Positions 1 to 7,023 of a stretch of DNA of 7,939 nucleotides are shown here, in pieces. Under the pieces are notes generated by a model, which was not told the DNA's origin, ran no database searches, and saw only the letters and a program-made list of their open reading frames with translations. The position numbers and the translations under genes were made by a program. Location: assembly GCA_002394965.1 (NCBI GenBank), contig DGVL01000108.1, forward strand, positions 1 to 7,939, given 5' to 3'. Within the stretch, counting starts at the first letter, position 1. Each line of letters begins with the position of its first letter. This DNA comes from Lachnospira sp. UBA4285 (GTDB taxonomy: Bacteria > Bacillota > Clostridia > Lachnospirales > Lachnospiraceae).

Positions 1-1409
1 ATGTTCTCCAGCCAGTTTCCGAAACGCTTTTCGCCGATCGACGCCGGAACCCAGTTGACTTCCTTGTTGTTGCGGACCAGATCATCGCGCACAGCTGTGG
101 TTTTGATGAACCAGGACTCTCTCGCGTAGTAGATGAGCGGCGTGCCGCATCTCCAGCAGTGCGGATAGTCGTGCTCCACCTTCGGGGCATCAAACAGGAT
201 CCCGCGCTCGGAGAGATCCTTAAGCACCTCCGGATCACAGCTCACAGCGCCCTCGTCGATCTCATGCTGCGTCGGCTTGCAGCGCATGCCGGCGAATTTC
301 CCTGTCTCCGGCTTCATGCGTCCGTGATCATCAACCATCTGCACGAACGGCGCATCATACTTGCGGCCGACTCTTGCATCATCTTCACCAAACGGCGGAG
401 CAATGTGAACGATTCCGGTTCCGTCTGTCATCGTGACATAGTCATCGCAGTACACGAAAAATGCCTTCTTGTGCTGCTTTGCGGCACATGCGGCAGCGCA
501 CTCGTACAGCGGCTCATATTCCTTGTACTCAAGGTCCCTGCCGGTGAATGTATCCAGCACTTCATACGCCGGCTTTCCGTCCGGATTTCTCTTCTTATCG
601 GAAGCAAGCGGCCCCAGCACCTTGTCAAGCAGCGGCTGTGCCAGATAATATGTGAATCCGTCAACGCACTTCACCTTCACATATGTGTCGTCCGGGTTGA
701 CGCACAGACCGATGTTGGACGGAAGCGTCCACGGCGTAGTCGTCCAGGCGAGGAAATATGCGTCCTCTCCCTTCACCTTGAATCGCACGATCGCCGTGCG
801 GTCCTTGATCGTCTTGTAGCCCTGTGCCACCTCATGAGAGGAGAGCGGCGTGCCGCAGGACGGGCAGTACGGGACGACCTTGAATCCCTTGTATAAAAGT
901 CCTTTCTTCCAGATTTCCTTCAGGGCCCACCACTCCGACTCGATGTAGTCGTCGTAATAGGTGACATACGGATTGTCCATGTCAGCCCAGAATCCGACCT
1001 GGCGGGAGAATTTCTCCCACATGCCCTTGTACTTCCAGACAGACTCCTTGCACTTCTTGATAAACGGCTCGATGCCGTACTCTTCGATCTGGTCCTTGCC
1101 CTCGATGCCGATTTCCTTCTCAACCTCCAGCTCAACCGGAAGTCCGTGCGTATCCCAGCCGGCTTTTCTCGGAACCTGCTCGCCCTTCATCGTGTGATAC
1201 CGCGGGATCAGGTCCTTGATGCAGCGCGTCTCGACATGGCCGATGTGCGGCTTGCCGTTGGCGGTCGGCGGTCCGTCGTAGAACATGTAGATCGGATGTC
1301 CCTCGTTGATCTTCACCGACTTCCTGAAGATGTCGTTCTTGTTCCAGAACTCTTCGATCTCGGCTTCGCGCTGTGTAAAGTTGTTGTCGACGGTCACTTT
1401 ACTGTACAT
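1..1409 (-). CDS. ileS: Isoleucine--tRNA ligase, N-terminal part (runs off left edge)
   Basis: Cytoplasmic class I aminoacyl-tRNA synthetase that joins isoleucine to tRNA-Ile using ATP. About 469 codons are present. The ATP-binding HIGH signature lies in DGPPTANGKPHIGH (residues 45-58), followed by GWDTHGLPVE typical of IleS. The CP1 editing domain is recognisable from the Thr-rich WTTTPWTLPSN block (around positions 725-760) and from HIAPPFGEDDARV (around 375-415), which removes mischarged Val-tRNA. Cys pairs occur in PYCPSCGTPL and HCWRCGTPL. The frame is still open at base 1, ending in RFGNWLEN, just before the RNRYWG block expected next; the KMSKS loop and anticodon domain lie outside the window. 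Known full-length relatives have about 1,000 residues or more. The ATG at 1409-1407 is preceded by AGGAGG (1419-1414) with a 4-nt spacer. Expression is probably controlled by the upstream T-box leader. The DGPPTANGKPHIGH version is common in clostridial IleS. Identification is essentially certain. Confidence 0.97.
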   Translation of the reverse strand, partial: MYSKVTVDNNFTQREAEIEEFWNKNDIFRKSVKINEGHPIYMFYDGPPTANGKPHIGHVETRCIKDLIPRYHTMKGEQVPRKAGWDTHGLPVELEVEKEIGIEGKDQIEEYGIEPFIKKCKESVWKYKGMWEKFSRQVGFWADMDNPYVTYYDDYIESEWWALKEIWKKGLLYKGFKVVPYCPSCGTPLSSHEVAQGYKTIKDRTAIVRFKVKGEDAYFLAWTTTPWTLPSNIGLCVNPDDTYVKVKCVDGFTYYLAQPLLDKVLGPLASDKKRNPDGKPAYEVLDTFTGRDLEYKEYEPLYECAAACAAKQHKKAFFVYCDDYVTMTDGTGIVHIAPPFGEDDARVGRKYDAPFVQMVDDHGRMKPETGKFAGMRCKPTQHEIDEGAVSCDPEVLKDLSERGILFDAPKVEHDYPHCWRCGTPLIYYARESWFIKTTAVRDDLVRNNKEVNWVPASIGEKRFGNWLEN

Positions 1410-1676
1410 ACTACCTCCTGAATTAAAAAGCCTCCTGCCGCGATACGACAGGAGGCCAGAAGTTCACCGGTCCGATTCTTATCACGACATACCAGCATAT
1501 GCGTCCCCGGTGACGGAGGGAAGCCGTACGGGCTTACTGAAGTAAGTTCAGCCCGTCTGCTCGGAAGTGATTTTCAGGATGTCTCGCAGACAACGCCGGC
1601 TCTCACCGTCCCGGTTCGCTCTTGTTTCTGCTTTGCACATGGCTGACATCCCTACTGTCTTCGTCAGTGCATTTGC
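1410..1676 (-). promoter_or_regulatory. T-box riboswitch leader of ileS, specifier AUC (Ile)
   Basis: Untranslated leader, about 265 nt, between the predicted transcription start (~1675) and the ileS ATG. Stem I is recognisable. A lower helix GAAG (1662-1659)/CTTC (1567-1564) and an upper helix GGATGTC (1651-1645)/GACATCC (1583-1577) enclose an internal loop. This loop has AGTA on its 5' strand (1656-1653) and GAAAATCA on its 3' strand, as in a T-box specifier loop. The ATC at 1571-1569 fits an isoleucine specifier codon, matching the downstream gene. Distal elements GACGGTGAGAGCCGG (1610-1596) and the later TGAAC...AGTAAGCCCGTACGG segment (1550-1525) look like conserved T-box leader parts. 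A terminator follows at 1456-1424. Known mechanism: uncharged tRNA pairs with the specifier and stabilises an antiterminator. The canonical AGGGUGGNACCGCG T-box is not evident (see findings). Confidence 0.88.
1424..1456 (-). terminator. Intrinsic terminator of the ileS T-box leader
   Basis: On the minus strand GCCTCCTG (1456-1449) pairs perfectly with CAGGAGGC (1437-1430). The stem can extend through TCG/CGG to leave a small TATCG loop. A run of five T (1429-1425) follows directly. The hairpin ends only a few bases before the AGGAGG ribosome binding site (1419-1414), so it is a leader attenuator rather than the end of a gene. In the T-box model this stem forms when tRNA-Ile is charged and stops transcription before ileS. 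Confidence 0.9.
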
Positions 1677-1681
1677 ATTTG

Positions 1682-1710
1682 ATTTTAATCAGGCATCCTG
1701 TATTTGTCAA
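1682..1710 (-). promoter_or_regulatory. Promoter of the ileS T-box transcript
   Basis: A perfect -35 hexamer TTGACA (1710-1705) and a -10 hexamer TAAAAT (1687-1682) are separated by exactly 17 bp. This is a near-consensus sigma-A-type promoter, placing the transcription start near 1675, just before the Stem I sequence of the T-box leader. It points away from the trkA promoter, with only 11 bp between the two -35 elements. Confidence 0.85.
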
Positions 1711-1721
1711 CATGGCGGTGC

Positions 1722-1750
1722 TTTACCCGCCCGGAAAATGATGCTATACT
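1722..1750 (+). promoter_or_regulatory. Promoter of trkA-trkH (extended -10)
   Basis: TTTACC (1722-1727, 4 of 6 matches to the -35 consensus) and TATACT (1745-1750, -10) have a 17-bp spacer. A TG dinucleotide at 1742-1743, one base before the -10, makes an extended -10 element. The start would be near 1757, giving a short trkA leader of about 40 nt with no evident riboswitch. The -35 lies within an imperfect GC-rich inverted repeat (1714-1731). Confidence 0.65.
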
Positions 1751-1798
1751 AATCTGAATTCTTTTTCAGAAATCTTCAGAGGACAGGTACATATAAAT

Positions 1799-3181
1799 AT
1801 GGAAATTGTTATCGCCGGCTGTGGCAAAGTCGGATATACGCTGGCGCAGCAGCTGAGCAGTGAAGGGCATTCCGTCACCGTGATTGACCAGAGCTATGCG
1901 AAAGTTTCGGCTCTGACCGACAACGTGGATGTCATCGGCGTCGTCGGAAACTGCGTGAGTCACAAGACACTCTCTCAGGCCGGCGTTCCGGATGCGGATC
2001 TTCTCATAGCTGTCACAGGCAATGACGAGAAGAATCTCCTGTGCTGCAGTATCGGAAGAAAGGCCGGGCACGTCCGCACCATTGCGCGCGTGCGCGATCC
2101 GCTCTACAACAGTGAGATGGCGTTCCTGCGCCGCACATTCGAGCTCTCCGACATCATCAACCCGGAGCTTGAAGCCGCGCAGGAGATATCCCGGATATTT
2201 CAGTTTCCAGCCGCTATCGGGGTTGACACATTCGCCAAGGGCGGCGTGGATCTCCTCTCGTTCCAGGTGGCCGCGAGCTCAATCCTGAACGGGCTTCACC
2301 TGAAGGACTTCCGCCGGCAGATTCACTCGCATATCCTGGTCTGCATGGTCCTGCGCGGCGGGGAAGTAACGATCCCCGACGGCAATTTCTGCCTGCAGGC
2401 CGGAGATCTGGTCAGTATCATCGCGGACAGAAGTTCCGCCGCCGCCTTCTTCGAGAAGATCGGTGTGGTGCGGAGCCGGATCCGCAATGTGATGATTGCA
2501 GGCGGCGGCAAGATCTCGTACTATCTCGTCAAAGACCTTCTTTCGTCGAATATCTCGACGACCATCATCGAGAGCGACCCGGCCCGCTGTGATGAACTCA
2601 CAGAGCTTTTCCCGAAGGCAACTGTCATTCTCGGAGACGCCACGGACCAGAACCTTCTTCTGGAGGAAGGGCTTTCCTCCACGGATGGTTTTGCCGCGCT
2701 GACCGGCATTGATGAAGAAAACATCCTGCTCTCTCTGTACGCAAACCGCATGAGTTCTGACACAGCCAAGACTGTCACTAAGATCGGCCGTCTGTCTTTT
2801 CACAGCCTCATCGACAATCTGGACATCGGAAGCGTGATATACCCCCAGGATCTTGTGGCTTCCCATATCATCCGGTTCGTGCGGTCACTGGATCTGTCCA
2901 TGCGCCGGAAAAGCGGCTGCGCTTCTTCCTTCGAGACGCTCTACAAGCTTGCCGGCGGCAAGGCTGAGGCACTGGAATTTCGGATCACAGAAAAGTCACC
3001 GGTGGCCGGCATACCGCTCAGCCAGATGAAGATCCGGCCGAATGTGATGATCGGATGCATCTACCGGCACGGCACAATTATCACGCCTTCCGGCTCTGAT
3101 CACCTGGAAGAAGGAGACTACGTCATCGTCGTGGCCACCGGCGTAAGGATCCTCGATATTTCAGACATACTGGAAGCGTAA
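1799..3181 (+). CDS. trkA: Trk system potassium uptake protein TrkA
   Basis: Peripheral cytoplasmic regulatory subunit of the Trk/Ktr-type K+ uptake channel. It binds nucleotides (NAD(H), ATP or ADP in studied relatives) and gates the TrkH membrane subunit. At 460 residues it has the full tandem length: RCK-N 1 (about 1-125), RCK-C 1 (about 145-225), RCK-N 2 (about 229-350) and RCK-C 2 (about 378-458). The first Rossmann fold has GCGKVG at residues 7-12 and the acidic D30 at the end of the second strand (VTVID). The second has GGGKIS at 235-240, with Ser replacing the third Gly, and E258 in the matching acidic position. INPELEAAQEI (120-130) is typical of the family. The ATG at 1799 gives the complete first Rossmann strand; the ribosome binding site upstream (GGACAGG, ~1781-1787) is modest. 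trkH follows after 9 nt, so the two are co-transcribed. Very secure. Confidence 0.96.
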   Translation: MEIVIAGCGKVGYTLAQQLSSEGHSVTVIDQSYAKVSALTDNVDVIGVVGNCVSHKTLSQAGVPDADLLIAVTGNDEKNLLCCSIGRKAGHVRTIARVRDPLYNSEMAFLRRTFELSDIINPELEAAQEISRIFQFPAAIGVDTFAKGGVDLLSFQVAASSILNGLHLKDFRRQIHSHILVCMVLRGGEVTIPDGNFCLQAGDLVSIIADRSSAAAFFEKIGVVRSRIRNVMIAGGGKISYYLVKDLLSSNISTTIIESDPARCDELTELFPKATVILGDATDQNLLLEEGLSSTDGFAALTGIDEENILLSLYANRMSSDTAKTVTKIGRLSFHSLIDNLDIGSVIYPQDLVASHIIRFVRSLDLSMRRKSGCASSFETLYKLAGGKAEALEFRITEKSPVAGIPLSQMKIRPNVMIGCIYRHGTIITPSGSDHLEEGDYVIVVATGVRILDISDILEA

Positions 3182-3190
3182 CAAAGAAAA

Positions 3191-4633
3191 ATGAATGTCA
3201 AGAATATAATCTATATACTCGGTTTTATTATCCTGTTCACCGGTGCCTTTTTTCTGCTGCCGTTTATCACAGGCCTTATCTATTCGGAGACACAGATTGC
3301 GCTGTTGTACCTGGGGCTCGGAATTCTCTACATGGTCATCGGCGGTCTGATCCTGCACTTCCGACCGAAGACACGCAGTCTGTTCTCCCGGGAGGGTGCC
3401 GTCGCAGTGGCCATGGGCTGGATCGTCATGTCCCTTCTTGGCGCCATTCCCTTCACCATTCTGGGGGAAATCCCGAATTACATCGACGCGCTCTTTGAGA
3501 CCGTGTCCGGATTCACGACGACCGGCTCCTCGATTCTGCTGAACGTAGAGACTCTCTCCCACGCCAGTCTGTTCTGGCGCTCCTTCACCCACTGGGTCGG
3601 AGGCATGGGCGTTCTTGTACTGATCATGGCCGTCTTCCCGATGATGGGCGGATATGACATGAACCTGATGAAGATGGAGAGTCCCGGCCCTTCCGTCGCC
3701 AAATTCGTGCCGCACATCAAGGACTCCGCGAAGATCCTATACTCCCTGTATTTCTTTATCACAATGGCACAGATCATATGCCTGCTCATCGCCCGCATGC
3801 CGATCTTTGACACGCTGTGCATCACCTTCGGCACAGTCGGCACCGGCGGTTTCGGAATCCGCGCGGACAGCTGTGCCTCCTACACGGTGGCGCAGCAGTA
3901 CATCATCAGTATTTTCATGATCCTGTCCGGCGTCAACTACACTGCGTATTTCCTCATCGCCAGCCGGAAGTGGAAAGCCAGTCTGAAGCTAGAGGAAGTC
4001 CGCTGGTATCTTATCATCATCGCGGTGAGCACAGCGCTCATCTGCCTCAATATCCGGCCGATGTTCCCGGATTTTGAGCAGACTTTCCGGGCCTCGCTTT
4101 TTGGCGTCTCAACGATCATCACGACAACCGGATACGCGACAGTTGACTTCAACCTCTGGCCATCCTTCTCGAAATTCATCCTCTGCCTTCTCATGGTCAT
4201 CGGCGCCTGTGCCGGGTCTACCGGCGGCGGCCTGAAGGTATCCCGTGTCCTGCTTCTGACACGCGGCCTGAAGAACGAGTTGTCGCTCATCGTTCATCCC
4301 CATGAGCGGCGGATTGTGCGCATGGACAACGAAAAAGTGGAGAGCGCCACGATCCGCAATACGCAGGTCTATCTGACCGCGTACTCCCTGATTCTGGCAC
4401 TCTCCATACTGATTATCAGCCTTGACGATTTTACCTTCGAGACAAACGTAACCGCCGTTCTGGCGACCTTCAACAACATCGGACCAGGTCTGGCCGAGGT
4501 CGGTCCGACATCCAATTTCAGTGCATACTCGCCCTTATCAAAGATCGTCATGATCTTCGACATGCTGGCCGGGCGCCTTGAGATCTTTCCGCTCCTGATC
4601 CTGCTGTACCGGAAGACCTGGAAGAGGCACTGA
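3191..4633 (+). CDS. trkH: Potassium uptake membrane subunit TrkH
   Basis: Integral membrane K+-translocating subunit that partners TrkA. At 480 residues it has the family's usual length and is strongly hydrophobic, with the four-fold membrane-pore-membrane design visible as successive filter loops. These are SGFTTTGSS (106-114), FGTVGTGGFG (213-222), STIITTTGYAT (307-317) and NNIGPGLAEVGP (428-439). ACAGSTGGGLK (339-349) matches the conserved segment that forms the gating intramembrane loop in TrkH structures. The C-terminal GRLEIFPLLIL (461-471) is also a family hallmark. The selected ATG lies 9 nt after the trkA stop and has only a weak ribosome binding site (GGAAG, 3172-3176, inside the trkA end), so translation is probably coupled to trkA. 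The gene ends convergently with the VanZ-family gene. The KtrB branch is the alternative name space, but the length and the tandem-RCK TrkA partner favour TrkH. Confidence 0.96.
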   Translation: MNVKNIIYILGFIILFTGAFFLLPFITGLIYSETQIALLYLGLGILYMVIGGLILHFRPKTRSLFSREGAVAVAMGWIVMSLLGAIPFTILGEIPNYIDALFETVSGFTTTGSSILLNVETLSHASLFWRSFTHWVGGMGVLVLIMAVFPMMGGYDMNLMKMESPGPSVAKFVPHIKDSAKILYSLYFFITMAQIICLLIARMPIFDTLCITFGTVGTGGFGIRADSCASYTVAQQYIISIFMILSGVNYTAYFLIASRKWKASLKLEEVRWYLIIIAVSTALICLNIRPMFPDFEQTFRASLFGVSTIITTTGYATVDFNLWPSFSKFILCLLMVIGACAGSTGGGLKVSRVLLLTRGLKNELSLIVHPHERRIVRMDNEKVESATIRNTQVYLTAYSLILALSILIISLDDFTFETNVTAVLATFNNIGPGLAEVGPTSNFSAYSPLSKIVMIFDMLAGRLEIFPLLILLYRKTWKRH

Positions 4634-4674
4634 AGCCTCCTCCCCAGCAGCTTTCGCTTCACTGCGCAAGCTGT
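4620..4674. other. Convergent gene junction with two weak hairpins
   Basis: Only 25 bp (4634-4658) separate the trkH stop from the stop of the minus-strand VanZ-family gene. Two inverted repeats can be drawn. One is GAGGC/GCCTC (4624-4628 with 4635-4639), spanning the trkH stop and extendable across one mismatch. The other is CAGCTT/AAGCTG (4648-4653 with 4668-4673), inside the end of the VanZ-family gene. Neither is followed by a T-run on either strand, so they may slow polymerase but are not convincing intrinsic terminators. Confidence 0.3.
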
Positions 4675-6176
4675 ACAGCGGCCCGGTTATTCTCTGCCGC
4701 GGCCGCCGGGATGGTTATGTAATGGTACTCTTTTCCGTTGTTTATCCTGGCTCTCAGCACGTACACATCGCGCACATATCCCTTGCTGTCCGTTCCATGT
4801 GTGATGCTGAGCTTGTCTATTTTGATATTCTCGATCGGATCCGTGCGCTGATTCCACTCGGAGATCTGAAAGTACCCGCTGCGCACCAGCAGGCGGATCT
4901 GCGCAGGTGTCAGTATCTCTTCTCTTCCGACCTCGTTTCCCTGTACAACCTGATCGTCAATTCCCAGGAACTGAATCGAAGTGCGGACATCTCCGGAAAA
5001 ATAGACCGTGAATTTGCCGCTGCTCAAATCCCCGCTTCCATCGCGGCTGTAGACGGAGAAGGTATACGAACCGTCAGAGTTATCCCGGAAGGCTGCGTCA
5101 TCTGGCAGCGTAAACCCATAGCGCTCCAGCTCCTGGCGCACTTTCGCCTCCTTCATGGTCGCCGCCGACGAACTGATGCCCGAGAAGTCTCCGCCATTGG
5201 CCGTAGGATAAAACGTGTAGCGCATGCCGCTGAGCTGGATCTTCATGGTGTAACGGCCGTCGTCCGTGGCAACCGACGTGACACCGTCGCTCGTCTCAAG
5301 GCTCCAGTCGTCTGCCGTCTCGCCAAAATTCCCGAACACCTCTCCGGCAAGCGCAAAAGCTTCCGCTTCCGTCCCCTCATGCGTCTGAAAGATCGCGGAA
5401 TCCGTCTGCTCCGGATCTTCCATCTGCGTGTCCGGAACCTCCCAGGAGATGTACATCGAATATGTCTTCTGCGGGTACAGAACAGACGTCGCGAAATTCC
5501 CGTACGGCTTCATACGGTAAGCAGTCCGGATCGCCACACCGGCGCCCACGCATATGAAGACAGGCGTCAGGCCGAGCAGAATCCGCCGGACAAGGCGATC
5601 ATGCCGGTACCGGAGAAGCGATCTCGCGACGTAATACAGCCCGCATCCGATCAGGCTCCCCAGCGTGTTGTCCACAATATCGTCGATTTCTGCAATCCCG
5701 GTCAGCGAATAGTACTGATACACCTCAATGGCAAATGAATACAGCGCGCACATGAAAACCACCGGCAGCGCCAGTGAGAGCTTCCGGTGGCATCCGGATA
5801 CAAAGAAACCCAGAGGTACGAACAGCAGAATGTTCAGGACAATGTTCTCCCACTGGGAGACAGACGCACTGCTCCAGGCCTGGTAATAGGACTCCATAAA
5901 CCTGCCGAAGGGTTCTTCATATGAGGCATCCCTGGAGCATGTCAGAACGATGATGATGATGCCCCACATCACGGCCAGAAACGGAAAGGCCGCCCGGACA
6001 GGGTGGGCCTCTGCCGACGGATCAAATCGCCTTACCGCCAGAAGAAATATCAGCATGTAAATGCCGGCGGCGGCCAGCGCAACCCCGCATCCCGCCATAA
6101 GAAGCAGGTACAGCGGAAATGTGTAATTTCCGACTGTGACCATCGCCCCCATGCTGCTCACAATCCGAAAGATCAT
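4659..6176 (-). CDS. VanZ-family membrane protein with large extracytoplasmic C-terminal domain
   Basis: The 505-residue product has an N-terminal membrane half with about six hydrophobic segments (near 19-47, 62-79, 111-127, 133-150, 168-186 and 199-218). The VanZ signature is in segments 3-5: NIVLNILLFVPLGFF (111-125), then EVYQYY (151-156) and EIDDIVDNTLGSLIG (163-177) with its conserved acidic and Asn residues. VanZ itself gives low-level teicoplanin resistance by an unknown mechanism; this relative's role is not known. Positive charges after segments 1, 3 and 5 (RR at 49-50, HRK at 130-132, RYRHDRLVRR at 189-198) suggest an outside C-terminus. The following ~280 residues (225-505) are rich in beta-type segments, Tyr, Ser, Thr and acidic residues, and I do not recognise them as a family. 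The ATG at 6176 has GAGGGTGG just upstream, overlapping the stop of the amidase gene 10 nt away, so it is the last gene of that operon. VanZ assignment is firm; function is not. Confidence 0.85.
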   Translation of the reverse strand: MIFRIVSSMGAMVTVGNYTFPLYLLLMAGCGVALAAAGIYMLIFLLAVRRFDPSAEAHPVRAAFPFLAVMWGIIIIVLTCSRDASYEEPFGRFMESYYQAWSSASVSQWENIVLNILLFVPLGFFVSGCHRKLSLALPVVFMCALYSFAIEVYQYYSLTGIAEIDDIVDNTLGSLIGCGLYYVARSLLRYRHDRLVRRILLGLTPVFICVGAGVAIRTAYRMKPYGNFATSVLYPQKTYSMYISWEVPDTQMEDPEQTDSAIFQTHEGTEAEAFALAGEVFGNFGETADDWSLETSDGVTSVATDDGRYTMKIQLSGMRYTFYPTANGGDFSGISSSAATMKEAKVRQELERYGFTLPDDAAFRDNSDGSYTFSVYSRDGSGDLSSGKFTVYFSGDVRTSIQFLGIDDQVVQGNEVGREEILTPAQIRLLVRSGYFQISEWNQRTDPIENIKIDKLSITHGTDSKGYVRDVYVLRARINNGKEYHYITIPAAAAENNRAAVQLAQ

Positions 6177-6186
6177 CCATCCACCC

Positions 6187-7023
6187 TCACTTCACAAGTC
6201 CGAAGTATTCCACAATCGCCTGCGCATCGGCATCGGCGAGTTTCTGAAGGTTCTCTGTTCCGCTGATCCGGTCCAGATCCTCCTGATTCGTTATAAACCC
6301 ATGTTCTACGATGATCGCCGGCACGTGATGAAGCTTCGCGTGATGCAGAATCGCGTAGTAATCCGACCGGCTGCCGTCCGGATATGTCTGCTGTTCCGGT
6401 TCCACGTCATCTGTCATATCCTTTGTCTGAAATCCCCGGTTGGCAAATCCAAGCGAAGCAAGATTACCGAGAATCCGTCCTCCCAGGTCCTGCCCCATCT
6501 GATTATAAGTCGGCTCATAATTCGTGTTCTGAATCAGAATCATTGAGCCATTGGCCGTTGCATCCCCGGAGCCGGAATTAAAATGCAGGGAGATCATAAA
6601 GTCGGCGCCGATCTCTTCCGCATAGGCACAGCGCGCCCGGTTGTCCTCGACGGATCCTCCGGCGTCAGGATACGGGCAGGCCGACGTCTCGCGCGTCATG
6701 TACACTTCCACGTTGCTGTACTGCTGCAGCTGCTCTTCCAGCATCTTTCCGACCTGCAGCGTCAGGTCCTCTTCCTTCACGCCGCCGATCCCGGTGGCAC
6801 CAGGATGCGCGGAATCGTGGCCCGGATCAATCAGCAGTACAACCTTGTCTGATGCCGCTGGTGTAGCTGGTGTAGTCTGCGTGCTTTCCTGCGAAGTCAC
6901 AGAGGTCTCACTGCCGGTGCCTCCGTTTCCGCACCCGAAAAGAGCCGCCGCCATCGCCAAACATACAGCCGCACATGTAATCTTCTTCCACAGTATCCTT
7001 GCAACCATATTGTCACCCATCAT
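6187..7023 (-). CDS. N-acetylmuramoyl-L-alanine amidase, lipoprotein (Amidase_3 family)
   Basis: Predicted zinc amidase that cuts the bond between N-acetylmuramic acid and L-Ala in peptidoglycan, held on the outer face of the membrane. The N-terminus is a lipoprotein signal: Lys/Arg-containing start, hydrophobic stretch and lipobox LFGC (28-31, Cys31 lipid-modified). A Ser/Thr/Pro-rich linker (about 35-58) leads to a single Amidase_3 domain (about 60-275). Family motifs are DPGHD with H69, GVKEED with E84 and SLHFNS with H147 as the likely zinc ligands, and VEHGFITN with E240 as the likely catalytic Glu. No SH3, LysM or other wall-binding domain is present. The first ATG (7023) overlaps the nudix stop as ATGA; ATG at 7008 (MVARILWKK) gives a more typical signal peptide and a better-spaced GAAGAAGG, so it may be the true start. 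It resembles CwlD/AmiC-type amidases; which biological process it serves cannot be told from sequence. Confidence 0.92.
   Translation of the reverse strand: MMGDNMVARILWKKITCAAVCLAMAAALFGCGNGGTGSETSVTSQESTQTTPATPAASDKVVLLIDPGHDSAHPGATGIGGVKEEDLTLQVGKMLEEQLQQYSNVEVYMTRETSACPYPDAGGSVEDNRARCAYAEEIGADFMISLHFNSGSGDATANGSMILIQNTNYEPTYNQMGQDLGGRILGNLASLGFANRGFQTKDMTDDVEPEQQTYPDGSRSDYYAILHHAKLHHVPAIIVEHGFITNQEDLDRISGTENLQKLADADAQAIVEYFGLVK

Noticed and set aside
159..896. Plus-strand open frame of 245 codons at the left
   Set aside because: Antisense shadow of ileS. The minus-strand frame carries clear IleS editing-domain motifs here.
1757..1798. Possible K+ or c-di-AMP riboswitch before trkA
   Set aside because: The leader from the predicted start is only about 40 nt, too short for a known riboswitch of that kind, and no conserved elements were seen.
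2279..2866. Minus-strand open frame of 195 codons inside trkA
   Set aside because: Shadow of trkA, which is supported by two complete RCK modules.
3161..3715. Minus-strand open frame of 184 codons across the trkA-trkH junction
   Set aside because: The product is a charged sequence with no recognisable motif and lies opposite TrkH pore-loop coding sequence.
4620..4674. Bidirectional intrinsic terminator between trkH and the VanZ-family gene
   Set aside because: Short hairpins exist, but no T-run follows them on either strand, so they are listed only as a low-confidence junction feature.
4722..5738. Long plus-strand open frame of 338 codons opposite the VanZ-family gene
   Set aside because: It lies wholly antisense to the VanZ-family gene, which has recognisable VanZ motifs, a ribosome binding site and operon context. 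The plus-strand product is Arg/His-rich with no recognisable motif.
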